Positions 1-11,473 of a DNA stretch of 64,000 bases are shown one piece after another. The DNA lies in contig BLAL01000193.1 in NCBI GenBank assembly GCA_015698045.1, forward strand, positions 711,001 through 775,000, given 5' to 3'. Below the pieces are notes generated by a model. The model was given only the letters and a program-made list of their open reading frames with translations, did no database searches and was not told the origin of the DNA. Position numbers and translations under genes: made by a program. Position 1 is the first letter of the stretch. The number at the start of each line of letters is the position of its first letter. The DNA is from Rhizophagus clarus. Lineage: Eukaryota > Glomeromycota > Glomeromycetes > Glomerales > Glomeraceae.

Positions 1-73
1 GGTACGACCAACTTGCATGACTAACACAAGAAAATCTTGAAAATCCAAAATTCTGACAATCCAAAATCCTGTA
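1..73. repeat. Left piece of degenerate repeat unit R1
   Basis: Starts GGTACGACC..CTTGCATGACTAACAC and runs through repeats of the phrase CTGACAATCCAAAATCC. The same start is seen at 4453 and 41472. The unit resumes at 2551 after an inserted foldback element, so 1-73 plus 2551-3440 is one copy (R1) of a unit that occurs three times. Confidence 0.8.
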
Positions 74-944
74 TGGCAAACCATTCTATGCCAAAAGTCT
101 GCTGACCCCCTGTGATTTTTAGCATGGAGTCTGCTGTTTTACAGCAAACCCCCGCTGTTTTCTGCAGGTGCCTCTGCTATTTCACAGCAGGCCCCCTGCT
201 GTTATTGCAGTAGGTGATGTGTTGTACAAACAGATCAGCACAAAACTGCCTTTTGCAATAGTTTTACCAACCGGTTGGAAAATTATAACTAAATTTAGTA
301 ATTTATGGATAAATTTGGAAATTTTTGCAGACCTTCTGGTTGTAGGATAAAAATTCAATTTTATCACAGAAATATTGTACTTTACTTAAAATTAATTCTA
401 GGCAAATAAATTAAATCTAAAAGCCATTTTATAAGTATAAAAATATTGTTAAATTTAATTATAAGCAGAAAATAAACATAAAATTAGTAAATCCTTAAGA
501 AAAATGAATTCATGTTGCATTATGAGACATGATTTTTCTGAAAGAATCTATTAATTGTACAATGTCATTTATTTTCTGTTAACTAAATTTAACACTATTT
601 CAATATTTTATGAAATGTCTTTTAAATTTAAAATTATAAAGTTTGTTTATCTAACATTAATTTTTAGTAAGTGAAGTTTGTTCAATATTTTTTGTAATAA
701 AATTGAATTTTTATCCTACAATCAAAAAATTCACAAAAATTTACAAATTTATTCATGAACTAGGGAGGAATTATGAATCAAGTTGGCACGTTAATTAGAT
801 ACTTTATTTACAAAATCAAAAAAAAAACTGTATATTGCGTTAATTTATTATAGTTATTAATCAAAAATAAACGAATAATTTATTTAATTTATATTGTCTT
901 TTTCATACCAGATACTTATAATTTTTTATTATTGAAATATAATA

Positions 945-1079
945 TTAAATTGGTAAAGGGCTCTGAGCAAGTATCTCAAGCCGTTCATATTCTCTAATTA
1001 CATCTGGATCTGTTTCAAAAGCAGCCCTATCAAGTGCTGCTATTTGAAACCAGTTATAAAATCTGGAATCCATTTGGAA
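945..1079 (-). pseudogene. C-terminal exon fragment of an unrecognised gene
   Basis: On the minus strand an acceptor-like ..CCATCAG is followed by 44 codons and TAA. The product includes the phrases FYNWFQIAALDRAAFETD and REYERLEILAQSPLPI, which read as an ordinary soluble helical protein rather than chance AT-rich translation. No matching upstream exon was found before the insert edge at 2324, so this is probably a stranded last exon carried by the 763-2324 insertion. Function not recognised. Confidence 0.4.
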
Positions 1080-1477
1080 CTGATGGATTTTTTTGGAAAA
1101 AAGGTAATTATTTTTAGGTTCATTGTTGTATTATCTTCCTTTCTCATAATCGCAATAGCTACATTTATGATGAAATTATTGCTCTCTCGTTCAGTAATTG
1201 TATCAATAACACAAATTAAGATGAGTTTTGCTGGCATAATTATTTTATTAATATTATTATTATTTACACAAAAAAGAATTTATTTATTTATGTAAGAAAC
1301 AGATATTTTAATATTTTTTTCAAATTTTTTTTTTCTTTTTTGAATTTAATTGTTTTTATGAGAAAAAAATTTGTATGAGCATTAATTATTTTTTTTTTTT
1401 TTCAACTTTAAAACGGAAAAATTCGGGATCAGCATTTACCGAAATTGTCTTTTTTCAATTGTTCGCATTTTACATAA

Positions 1478-1690
1478 TGGTAAATAAAAAAATGATAGTA
1501 AATAAAGGAATGTAAATAAAGGTAAATAAAGTAATGTGAATAAAAGTAAATAAAGTAATATAAATAAAGGTAAATAAAGGTAAATAAAAGTAAATAAAGA
1601 AATGTAAATAAAGGTAAATAAATAAAGGTAAATAAAGGTAATTAATAATAAAGATAATTGACTAAATAAAAAATAAAGGTAATAATAAAC
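1478..1690. repeat. GTAAATAAA-type microsatellite
   Basis: About twenty imperfect copies of (A/G)GTAAATAA(A/G) with ATGTAAATAAAG variants in tandem. The flanks (1300-1470 and 1690-2090) are A- and T-homopolymer-rich with no coding signal. Confidence 0.85.
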
Positions 1691-2550
1691 AAATAAAAAA
1701 GAAATGATTGAAAAAAAATATATAGAGATAGTAAATGTTTTTACAAATAATTTTTTTTAAAAAAAAAGAAAAAAAAAAAAAACTGAAATAATTTATTATT
1801 ACCAAAGAAATATTTATTACCAAAAGAAATATTACATTTTTTTTTTTCTGTTTTTTTTTTTAATTTTAAAAAAAAAACAAAGCAAACGGAATTACTAATG
1901 TATTTATTATTTATTTTAATTTTTTTTATGTTAAATATTTTTTTTTTTTTTTTTTTTTTTTAATAATTTCATAGCAATTTTTGTCTATCATTTTACGTAT
2001 GATGATCAGCATTTTCATCATTTTCACACTATATCATTATTATTGTTTTTTATCATTTTTTATTTTTTTTTTTATATATATATCAACCCATCATCCGTAG
2101 AAAAGCTACTGCGGATCCAACGCTTTAAGCTTAAGCCTAGGTCTATGCATAAGCATAAGCTTCAGACTTAATATAAAAATGCCGGAAAAGTTTAAACTAT
2201 ATTTGGCATCGACCTAACCATATATTGAATTTCACGGTTAGTATGATCGTCAAATCAATTAATACAATACCACAATTAAAGTTAGACACATTATACAGGA
2301 TTTTCGGCATTCTTTTCTCCAAGCGAACTACTAAATTTAATTATAATTTTCCAACCAGTTGGTAAAACTATTGCAAAAGGCAGTTTGTACAACCTATCAC
2401 CTGCTGCAATAACAGCAGAAGACCTGCTGTAAAATAACGGGGCACCTGCAGAAAATAGCAGGGGGTGTGCTGTAAAACAGAAGACTTCCTGCTAAAAATC
2501 ATGGGGGTCTGTTGAAAATCAGCAGACTTTTGACATAGAACGGTTTGTTA

Positions 2551-3440
2551 TAGACAATCCATACTGACAATCCAAAATCCTGACATGTTTTATTCTGACA
2601 AGTTCTTATCCTAACATTTTTACTATATCGCAATAAATTATTTTAATGTTACATATATATTTATTGATATTACTATATTTTAAAAGCAATTATTACCTAA
2701 TCTTTTAATGAACTAATTCACTAGATTAAAAAAAAAAAAAAAAAAATTTAATGCTTTTTTTTAATATATTTAATTAGTATGCGAATTTGTCATATTTTAT
2801 TATTGAGATATTATAAAATCTTTTTAAACAAAGTCACCATATTAGTTTACATTTGTCCATAATAATATATTATCTCAATTGAATCATTTCTTACTTTGTT
2901 TATCATTTGACTCATCAACTAACTCTATGGTTGCCACTGCATGCATAAAATTAGGTTTGAATCCGAAATAATAATTCCTTCAGTTAGCCGAAGGAAACCT
3001 TTTCCATTAACTCCTCCATCTTTGTTGCTTTAATATCTTTTTCATCAAAATTATTCATATTAGAGGTTAGAAATGTTTCGACATCAATTGCACTTCACTT
3101 TGAAAGTTCACTGGTCATGCTTTCTGTACATGGGTTTTAAATACGTATTTGACCCCAAATATCTTTTGAAGCCATGTGACAATCATGAAAATTTACAGGA
3201 TTGATGATAACCTTGATCATCTAGGTTCGTACAATACATAAATCAAAAATTAGATCAGTGAATATAAAAAAAAAACTAAAAAATCTTTCTGTAGAGGACT
3301 GTCTTTGATACCATTAATTAGTAATCATCAATTAAAGGATCATGCAAAAAACAAACTGATCATTATTTAAGACATCCTCCAGAAGAAAAGATCTGTGAAA
3401 AAAATTACAAGATGTGTGGGATTATACAAGGATATAAGCT
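2551..3440. repeat. Right piece of repeat unit R1 with decayed gene fragment
   Basis: Aligns with 4500-5330 (R2) and 41520-42200 (R3). Shared landmarks are ACATTTTTACTATATCGCAAT, ATTATTGAGATATTATAAAATC, GGTTGCCACTGCATGCATAAAATTA and, on the minus strand, the coding-like block also found at 4927-5165. Here that block (about 2990-3215) carries indels and cannot be translated through. Confidence 0.8.
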
Positions 3441-3745
3441 ATTTTTTTGGTTAGGTTAAATGCTGATCGTTGGAAGCCATGTAAAAATATGCAATGCAAA
3501 AAACATTAAAATTACTGCAAAGAATTTCACTTGATCAGATCAGAAATAAATTTTATATTTTTTAATTTGGATTTGGAGATTCCAATAAACTTTAATTTTA
3601 AATAATTTATAATTAAAAAGGTATTTTAATTTAAAGTTATGTTTACAGTTACGTTATTTTTGTGAGCTACTGTATAATATGTGCATGCTTAAATAATAAA
3701 ATAATAAAAATAATAAAGAGACATATAGATGTATAAATTGATTTT

Positions 3746-4073
3746 TTAATCACATGTCAAATGTCCACATATTTTGCAGGATTCACGAACGCCATAATCA
3801 CAAGTGCCACATTCAGGATTGCATTCATAGACATGGGTAGGGTCACAACCTGGATGACCTGAAAAACAAAATGAATAAATAAGGAGATGAAAAAAACCAG
3901 AGATGCAAAATCGGCTTAAATTTAAATTACTTACCAATTTCGCCACCACAGTATTGACCTTGAGGAAGACAACCTACACAAGGAGTAGTAGGATTGCAAC
4001 TCGCAGAAGTATCAAAGATGAAAAAGAAACAGGTCAGACCCAATATGAAAAGAAAGCTAATAGGAAAGTTCAT
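3746..4073 (-). CDS. Small secreted cysteine-rich protein (two exons), paralogue 1
   Basis: Exons are complement 3935-4073 and 3746-3858, joined over a 76-bp intron (GTAAGT..TTTTCAG), giving 83 residues. The start is the first ATG, and residues 2-24 form a strong hydrophobic signal peptide (NFPISFLFILGLTCFFFIF) with likely cleavage after TSA. The mature ~58-residue chain has 11 cysteines, including PCVGC, YCGG, GHPGCD, ECNPECGTC and CKICG spacing, and no other domain I recognise. A paralogue at 40811-41133 has the same exon structure. Secretion is inferred from the signal peptide. An effector-like or cell-wall role is possible but not shown. Expression is not testable here, although both copies keep intact frames and splice sites, which suggests selection. 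Confidence 0.82.
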
Positions 4074-4452
4074 TTTTTTTATTAATTATTGTTGCTTTTT
4101 TGCAGTTTATTTTTTTTTTTAATTGATAATGGTAATTTAATGATTCGATTACTGTGGGCAGAATCCATTGTTTAAATAAATTTTTTTACTCAGAATTTTA
4201 TTAAATATCTCCTTGGCATTGCTTCTTGAACTAGTACATAAATCGGTCATTTTCTTCATTTTGTATATGAATTTTACATTTGACTTCATTCTGACCTCCC
4301 TATAAAAAATTTTCTGCGATTTAAAATTTCATTTTATTTCTATAAACGTATCATATTCCCGGAACTAATAATGGAAATTATCCCAAATTATTTAGATTAT
4401 TAATTATTTTCTTTCTCCTTAATTTAATAATAAAAGAAAGAATTTTGGTTCT

Positions 4453-5455
4453 GGTACGACCTACTTGCATGACTAACACAAGAAAATCTTGAAAATCCAA
4501 AATTCTGACAACGACACGTTTTATTCCGACAAGTTGATTATCCTAACATTTTTACTATATCGCAATAAATTATTTTAGTGTTACATATATATTTATTGAT
4601 ATTATTAATTTGTACCTATATTTTAAAAGCCATTATTACCTAATCTTTGTAATAAGCTAATTCACTAGATTAAAAAAAAAAACAAAAAATTAATGCTTTT
4701 TTTTAATACATTTAATTAGTATGCGAATTGACATATTTTATTATTGAGATATTATAAAATCTTTTTAAACAAAGTCACCATATTAGTTTACATTTGTCCA
4801 TAATAAAGTATTATCTCAATTGAATCATTTCTCATTTTTTTTTATCATTTAACTCATCAACTAACTCTATGGTTGCCACTGCATGCATAAAATTAATTTT
4901 GAATTCCGAAATAATAATTGCTTTAGTTAGCCGAAGGAAACCTTTTCCATTAACTCCTCCATCTTTGTTGTTTTAATATCTTTTTCATCAAAATTATTCA
5001 TATTAGAGGTTAGAAATGTTTCGACATCAATTGCACTCCACTTTGGAAATTCATCGGTCTGTACATGGGTTTTAATGAATGCTACATATGTATTTGACCC
5101 CAAATATTTTTTGAAGCCATGTGACAACCATGAAAATTTACAGGATTGATAATAACCTTGAACATCTGCAAAATTATAGGTTCGTACGATACATAAATCA
5201 AAAATTAGATCAGTGAATATAAAAAAAAAAAACTAAAAAATTTTTCTGTGGAGGACTGTCTCTGATACTGTTAATTATTAATCATAAATTAAACCGATCA
5301 TGCAATAATATGTTCCACTGCGAGTTTAACCCAATTGTTGTAGTTTTTTTTAGCCACAGATGTATTTTAATTAAAATAATTATAGAAATTTTTTTTTTTG
5401 TACACAAAAATTTTTTACCAATTTTTTTTTTTTAAAAAATAAAATAAACCCTTAT
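4453..5455. repeat. Repeat unit R2
   Basis: Second copy of the R unit, directly upstream of the secreted-protein gene on the minus strand. It runs from GGTACGACC to the GTACACAAAAATTTTTTACC segment. Differences from R1 and R3 are mostly indels in A/T runs. Confidence 0.8.
4927..5165 (-). pseudogene. Conserved single-exon gene fragment in R2
   Basis: On the minus strand an acceptor (ATTTTGCAG) at 5166-5167 leads into about 79 open codons ending TAA at 4927. The product contains phrases like SCKFSWLSHGFKKYLGS and WSAIDVETFLTSNM. The same block occurs in R1 (about 2990-3215) and R3 (about 41940-42180) with frame-breaking changes, so this is the best preserved of three copies. No partner exon is visible upstream. 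The family is not recognised, and it may be the last exon of a multicopy gene captured in the repeat. Confidence 0.45.
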
Positions 5456-5459
5456 CCTT

Positions 5460-6090
5460 AAATTTACTGTTAATAAACTTCATTTTATTTCATTTCTTTT
5501 AGAAACGATCCTTGCAGATTCTTGGACTTCGTAAATGGAGGCATTTATGAAGATTTCTTTCTTTTTTGACTTTAATGAATTTAATGAAATATTAACCAAT
5601 GTTTTTTTTTTTACAAGTCTCATTCTTTAGACGCGAATTTTGGTATGGAGGAGGGATTTCTTTTAATTATTTATTTGATGAAACATTTACTAATGTTTCT
5701 ATTTTTATTTTTTTATTCATATAATCTTGGTGAATTCATATATTTTTTTTTTAATTGTTTCTTTTAGCTGAAAATTTGACTAATGTTTCAATTTACTCTT
5801 TTTTTTAGACAAAGATCCTTTTTACACATATATTTTGGTAGGGATTCCAGAAATATTATTTTTAAAATTATTTATTGGATGCGTATAACCTGATAAGGAA
5901 GTGATATTTTCTTTTGATTTATAATGAAACATTTATTAATGATTTCATTTTTATTCTTTTTAGGTGGTCTTTTGACACGTGAATTTTGGTGAGGAAAGAT
6001 TCTTTCCTCTTTATTAATTTAATGAAACGTTTTACTAAGTTTGACTATTCTCTTTTTTTTAGGGCCAGTTTTGATTTTCAAGTACCGAGA
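5460..6090 (+). repeat. Array of intron-3'-end-like modules, copy I
   Basis: Six modules of about 30-180 bp, each ending in a poly-T tract and TAG (near 5502, 5630, 5767, 5808, 5963, 6062). Several are preceded by a branch-point-like phrase such as GAAACATTTACTAATGTTTC, which is also a perfect 8-bp-arm hairpin, and several are followed by a short block resembling ACGCGAATTTTGG. No continuous protein could be assembled. A related array is at 50.9-52.1 kb. The stretch 6090-6556 is T-rich and shows nothing else I can support. Confidence 0.5.
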
Positions 6091-6639
6091 TATTAATCCA
6101 ATTCTAAACTTTATACATTGATAAGTTTTTGTACTTTTCTTGTAAACAATTTTAAAAATGTTAAGCTAACATTTTTTAAGTTTTTTTTTGTATGAAATCC
6201 AGCTTCTATTCAATACTGAGATCCTTAATAGACTTTATTTTAAAATTTGAAAAAACTTTTTTTCTTTATTACTCCAATTTGGATAGGTGTGTAAAGTTCC
6301 AGTGGAATATTTTTTTTTGTTTTTTTTTTTTAGCTATTTATTAACGAAACTGCACTAATATTTTGATTTTCTTTTTTTTTTTTGATAACAGAGTTGTTAC
6401 ATATTTGCTATTAAGATTATTATGAAATATTTGACGAATATATCTATATAAAGGAGATTTGATATTTGATGTTTGTTTGTTTATTTCTTTTTTTTGTATC
6501 CGTATCCTGTAAACATGTAACGAAAAATTTTTTTTTATTATACTAACAGTAGCCCGTTGCCTTGCACCGGCCAATCAGAAATAAATTTTGAGAAGTTTGC
6601 GTCTTTATTCTTTTCATCTTGCTGCAAAGGTAAGTTTCT

Positions 6640-7310
6640 AGGGTTTTATTTTCATTTGCTTTCTACCCTTATTCTACCACTAACTTTATTTTTTTATTTT
6701 GTTCTTTATTCTTATTTTATTTCTATTCCATCAACTTGTTTTGCCTTCCATTTTGTTTGTCAATTTCCCTCTATTTTATTTACTCACTTCCCTTATATTA
6801 TGATCATCACTTCCCGGTACTTAATTTATCACTTCCTCTCTCACCTCTTTTTCTTCATCATTTACCTTTCATTTTATTCTTCCTCCCCTTTCATTTTATT
6901 TATTGCTTTCTCTTTCACCTTATTTTAACTTCTTTCCACTTCATCCATCACTCCCCCTTCATCTCAATTTTCATTCCTTCTTCCACTTCATTCATCACTT
7001 CCCCTTTATTTCATTCATCACTTCCGCCTTCCATTTCATTCTTACTCCTTCTTCCATTTCGTCCTTGTCTCCTCTTTCATTTCATTCTTAACTCTTCTTC
7101 ATTTTGTTCTTAATTCCCCTTCCATCCCATTTTTCCTTCATTCCATTCTTAACCCTTCTTCATTTTGTTCTTAACTCCTCTTCCATCTCATTCTTCCCCT
7201 CATTCCATTCTTAACACCTCCTTCATTTCGTTCTTAACTCCCCCTTCCATCTCATTCTTAATTCTCCATTTCATCTTATTCTTCTCTCCTCATTTCATTC
7301 TTAAAGCGAT
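6640..7310. repeat. Pyrimidine-rich degenerate tandem tract
   Basis: The plus strand is almost pure T/C with phrases TTCATTTCATTCTTAACTCC and CTTCCATCTCATTC repeated at roughly 30-45 bp spacing. Open frames here encode only S/F/L/H/I low complexity and are not genes. Similar tracts occur at 36.75-37.45 and 43.86-44.5 kb, all with the pyrimidines on the plus strand. Confidence 0.8.
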
Positions 7311-7385
7311 ATATTAATTGTATTTATTAACATTAAATATTTTTTTTATTAATCGTTTAAAGTAATACATCAGGCAATATTAAAC

Positions 7386-9530
7386 TCAATAATCATCTAG
7401 ATAAAAATGAAGAGCTAAAATCAGGATCAAATACTAAAATGAAACAAACTGATAATTATATTGATAATAAACCAATATTAATAAGACAAGATTGGTTTAG
7501 TAAAAAATACTCGGAAAAGGAAAATATAGATATTGTTGAAAATAAAAATGGCTTAAAGGTTCTTTGAAAATAAAAGGTTTTGAGAAGGTAAAAAAGATTA
7601 GTTTAAAGAAATTTGAGTTAATCAAATTGGAAATTAATGGTTTTTCTCAACTTACACACATTGGAAATTAATGGTTTTTCTCAACTTACACACATTAACT
7701 TATCGGAGCTTTTTATACTTAGTTAATGAACAATTAAGCGTGATTACTAGGTTTGGACATTTAGTTACAGATAAACTTTTTGGGGAGCGTCTAAAGCGGA
7801 GCGGTTTTGGCTGGCATTACGGGCATTTAAGAAATTGCAAATGTGACGAATAATGGTGTGACAAATAGGATTTTACTATTGTCCCCAGAATATTTAGTAA
7901 AAGAGTGGAGGGGCGTGATGCCGGTGACAAATGGTTTAATATGATCACGTGCCGCTTTAAACGTCCTATTTTGGAAATGATTAATTGTTCTCAATAACTT
8001 ATCTAAGTCTATTGAGAAGTCTACTAAGACCAAGAGTTTGTATGTGAAAGGTTATTTAAAATTACGAGTTTAACTGTAATTGACAGTCCTAATATAATCA
8101 AGTTTAATTGTTCATCGAAAGAGTTAATTAGTTTAAAAATAAGTGGTTGTTCTAAACTTAATAAGATTTATTTATCAAAACTCACAAACTTGAGAGTTTT
8201 GTTCAAGCCTATCCATACTTCGTTGTTCATCAAAAGATTTAATTAGTTAATTGTACTCAACTTAAGAGGATTACTGACTCGTTTAAGTCTAACCCTAAAA
8301 GTTTGTATGTGAGAGGCTATTCAAATCTAACCGAGTTTGATTGTTCAGAAACTGGATTTACTAGTTTAAAAATAAGTGATTGTTCTCAGGCTGACTTGAA
8401 AAATTTTCCTGAAATTATGAGTTTATCTGTAATCGACTGTTAGTTTTATTGTTCATCAAATAAATTAACTAATTTGGAAATAATGGATTGTTATACTCTT
8501 ATTGTGGCAAGATTTCCTAATCTTACAAGTTTATCTGTTATTGACTGCCTGAAATTAACTAAGTGATCTTCATGGGCGAATACTTCAATTAAAGAATTAA
8601 GTCTTAATCTTTGTCCAAATTTCAAAATGATCAATTGTTCCAACAATGGAAATCTAATTAAATTAGATGTAAACAACTGTTTCGAATAAGAATATATTGA
8701 TTGTTCTAACTGTTCTAACAGTAATTTTACTAGACTTAACGTAACCTATTGTCCCAGATCTATTACAGTTAACCAACCTTCTAAGAATTTGAGAAATAAA
8801 AATATATTGATAATTAGTCACACTGGTAGTGGTAGGTCCATATTGGCAAATGTACTAGCTGGCTCTGAGTATTTCAAAGAAAGCGAACATGCAGTTAGTG
8901 AGACTAAAGCTTTCAATAAAAGAGAATTTAAATGGAACGGGATTAATTTTCGTGTAGTTGATACTATTGGAGCTGTTGATACTAAATTAGATTTAAAAAG
9001 GATTTTATATAGAATAGCAAATGGAATTTATTCAATGCCGGAAGGGATAAGTCAAGTTTTATTTGTTGTTGAAAGGTTCAAAAGTGAAGAAATGAATAGG
9101 TTCAATATGATTAAAAATATTTTTTTAGAAATTATAAATCCTGAATACATTATTCTCGTAAGAACTAAATTTAATAACTTTAGATTCAAAGAAGAGTGTT
9201 ATAAGGATATATCTAAAATGAAAAATAAAAGCGAACCCGTTGCCGAAATAATTAATTCATCATTCATGTAGACAATCCTTCGATAAATATTGATGATGAT
9301 TATGATGATTGTGATGATCTTATCTTTTTATTAAATCTAACTTGGGCAATAAGAGAAATGACAAGAAAAATACTACTATACTACTTGGAGAATGTATTTT
9401 CGATTAAAGAAAGTAGACATCTCAAATTAAAGACGTGTGATAAGCTACGAGATACGATTCAAACGATTGTCAATAGAGATAATGAAGAAATATCACGAAT
9501 CGATCCGGGACTTTGTTTAATTCTTTGAAA
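7386..9530 (+). pseudogene. Decayed LRR plus AIG1-like GTPase gene
   Basis: Collinear with 56484-58184 in the same orientation. It has an N-terminal stretch (DWFSKKYSEKENIDIV-like), several leucine/cysteine-rich repeats (LTSLKISDCSQ-type) and a C-terminal P-loop GTPase part. The LRR section has many stops and frameshifts. The longest open piece, 8789-9271, encodes the GTPase core with a mutated Walker A (HTGSGRS, where the paralogue has RTGSGKS) and a retained DTIG switch motif, then a frame break, then remnants up to 9530 (MTRKILLYYLENV, LKTCDKLR). A Lys-to-Arg P-loop change is expected to damage nucleotide binding. Non-functional as it stands. Confidence 0.75.
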
Positions 9531-9820
9531 AAAAATTTTTTTGACAAAATGAAATGCATAGAATATTTTGAAGGAACAAATTTATAGTTTTTCAACTTTA
9601 TGATTTTAGAATTAAGTATTATTAGAAAGATATTTTGTATAGTATTTTATTTATTTATGATAAAATAAATTCTTATTGTTTGAAGCGTAGGCAATGTCTG
9701 CTATGTACTGTATTGACCAATCAAATATTGGGATCAGGTGTAACAACAATAAAATTATCATGTGACTATAACGCTTTGAAAGTATAGAAAGTATACCGAT
9801 AAATTTTTATTTTCCCACTA

Positions 9821-11255
9821 TATGACCCGCCGTTCTGATCAAAAGTCTAGTATAAAATACTAAATAAATCTAGTATGAAATGGATAAATCTAATATAAAA
9901 TATAGATAAATCTAGTATGAAATGGATAAATCTAGTATAAAATATAGATAAATCTAGTATGAAATAGATAAATCTATATTTTATACCAGATTTATCTATA
10001 TTTTATACTAGATTTTCCTATATTTTATATTAGACGAGTCGATATTTTATACTAGATCAGATCTATATTTTAATATAGATCGCCTATATTTTATACTGGA
10101 CTAATTTGTTAAGCTTCACCGGCATGATTATCACACCTATTACTGTAAACCGGAATTTTTGTTTGTCTGTTATTTGTAATATAAAAATAATTACTTTGAA
10201 TAAATCAAATGAAAAAAACTTTTTATCTGTTATCGGTGAATAAACTTAAAAAATACATCAGGTATACTGATTAAAATTTAAAATTTTCTTGATGGATAAT
10301 GTAAAAACTCATTATTATTATATATATTTATTTATTATTATAGCTAAACCTTTGGTTAAAATGCAGACCAATCTTTCTCCAAAATTATTAAATGACTTAG
10401 AAGAGTTCAGACAACAGGCATTAATATGTGTGAACAATGCTACTTTTGCATTAAATAATCTTAGAGATATATAATTTGTAAAATTCTTGTACAAAGTGTC
10501 AAGGGAAAGGAATGATTTTTCCAACAATCCTTTTTATGTGCATAAATTGTTGGAGTATTTACTATAAGTTTAATTATAAAATAGGAGAAGCCCCATAGTA
10601 AAAATGATTAGTACAGATTTTTTTGTATACAAGCTATTTTGAATACTTTTCTGGTCTGACATTCCAAAGTAGATGATATAAAAAATATTAATAAATTAAA
10701 TTTTTACACTGAAAATGTGATCAAATTCTTTGAGAAATTTTTAAATTCACGATTGTAATTTTATAAAGATATCTCTAAAGAATTAAATTTTGTTGGCAAA
10801 AATTACAAATAATTGATGTATGGAATATGAAAAATTAAAATTTTCATGACAGCAATTTTAATTATAAATTTATTAATAAACTGGGAATTTCGAAATTTGT
10901 TACAGAAAATCTGTCCTAATTAGTCATTTTTATTAAGGAGCTTCTCCTATGTTTGTGATTAAACTTATTGTAGACACCCTAACATAAATAGGACAATCAC
11001 CGCTTAATGCTGCGCAAATAGACAGGTAATAATCATGCCGGTGAAGCTTAACAATTAGTCCGGTATAAAATATAGGGCAATCTATATTAAAATATAGATT
11101 TGATCTAGTATAAAATATAGATTAATCTTGTATGAAATAGATAAATCTATATTTTATACCAGATTTATCTATATTTTATACTAGATTATTCTATATTTTA
11201 ATATAGATAAATCTAGTATTTAATACTAGACTTTTGATCAGAACGGCGGGTCATA
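9821..11255. mobile_element. 1.4 kb foldback element with long terminal inverted repeats
   Basis: Left end TATGACCCGCCGTTCTGATC and right end its exact inverted copy, flanked by CCACTA at 9815-9820 and 11256-11261. The arms (about 9821-10135 and 11025-11255) are filled with tandem variants of TCTAGTATAAAATATAGATA, themselves partly palindromic, and include matching GTTAAGCTTCACCGGCATGA blocks. No transposase. The interior 10136-11024 contains a second inverted pair. Confidence 0.82.
10546..10985. repeat. Inner inverted-repeat element nested in the foldback
   Basis: TAAGTTTAATTATAAAATAG at 10567 is mirrored near 10976. The paired stretches (10546-10625 and 10905-10985) share GGAGAAGC-CCC/TTA and TAAAAATGA..AGATTTT in inverted orientation, with an AT-rich loop. 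This is either an older nested MITE or the inner part of one giant palindrome. Only short unconvincing open frames lie inside. Confidence 0.55.
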
Positions 11256-11473
11256 CCACTATATGTGAATATCGATATAACTTGATATAACGATATTTTT
11301 AAAATTTTCATATATCCCGACATATCATTATATAAAGGTTTGACTGTAAAAGGCCGAATTTATAATTATCATGAAAATTCAAAAAGTTTTGTAAAACTAA
11401 ACATATTTCGTGTAGACAAAGTTTTAAATTAGTTTTATATCAATTAATATCAAAAAAAATTTATGGTTTGAGT

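Larger units (their letters stand above)
763..2324. mobile_element. 1.56 kb insertion inside foldback copy 1, flanked by GAACTA
   Basis: Foldback copy 1 is interrupted between GAACTA at 757-762 and GAACTA at 2325-2330. Aligning to the uninterrupted copy at 54.1 kb shows the two sides were adjacent. The insert holds a short coding fragment on the minus strand (945-1079), a GTAAATAAA microsatellite (1478-1690), long T runs, and a right part (2090-2324) with GCATAAGC repeats and a CCTAAC..GGTTAGTATGATCG inverted motif that recurs at 43.3 kb. No clear terminal inverted repeat was found, so the element class is open. Confidence 0.6.
74..2550. mobile_element. Palindromic TA-inserting foldback element, copy 1 (interrupted)
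   Basis: The left end reads TGGCAAACCATTCTATG and the right end is its imperfect inverted copy (CATAGAACGGTTTGTTA), with TA at 72-73 and 2551-2552. Sub-terminal blocks at about 110-225 and 2395-2545 carry runs of short hairpins such as CTGCTGTTTTACAGCA. The arms then continue as an imperfect palindrome around ATGAATTCATGTTGCAT (about 504-520). A second copy lies at 53488-54470, which shows that 763-2324 is a later insertion. Tc1/mariner-type insertion is inferred from the TA duplication. No transposase is encoded. Confidence 0.78.
3490..5455. repeat. Segmental duplication, left copy (pairs with 40570-43130)
   Basis: From GCAAAGAATTTCACTTGATC through the small secreted-protein gene, its upstream region and repeat unit R2, this block matches 40570-43130 in the same orientation with a few per cent differences. 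The right copy is longer because of an insertion at about 42217-42720 and a small internal duplication. The pair is 37 kb apart. Confidence 0.85.

Noticed and set aside
1040..1295. Open frames of 65 and 83 residues in the 763-2324 insertion
   Set aside because: Hydrophobic AT-rich translation. The credible coding text lies in a different frame (945-1079).
6557..7113. Overlapping open frames of 60-125 residues in the pyrimidine tract
   Set aside because: Products are only F/L/S/I/H low complexity in several frames at once, a by-product of T/C-rich sequence.
10289..10527. 60-69 residue open frames inside the foldback element
   Set aside because: No conserved motif, no splice partners, and both strands open. 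Likely chance.
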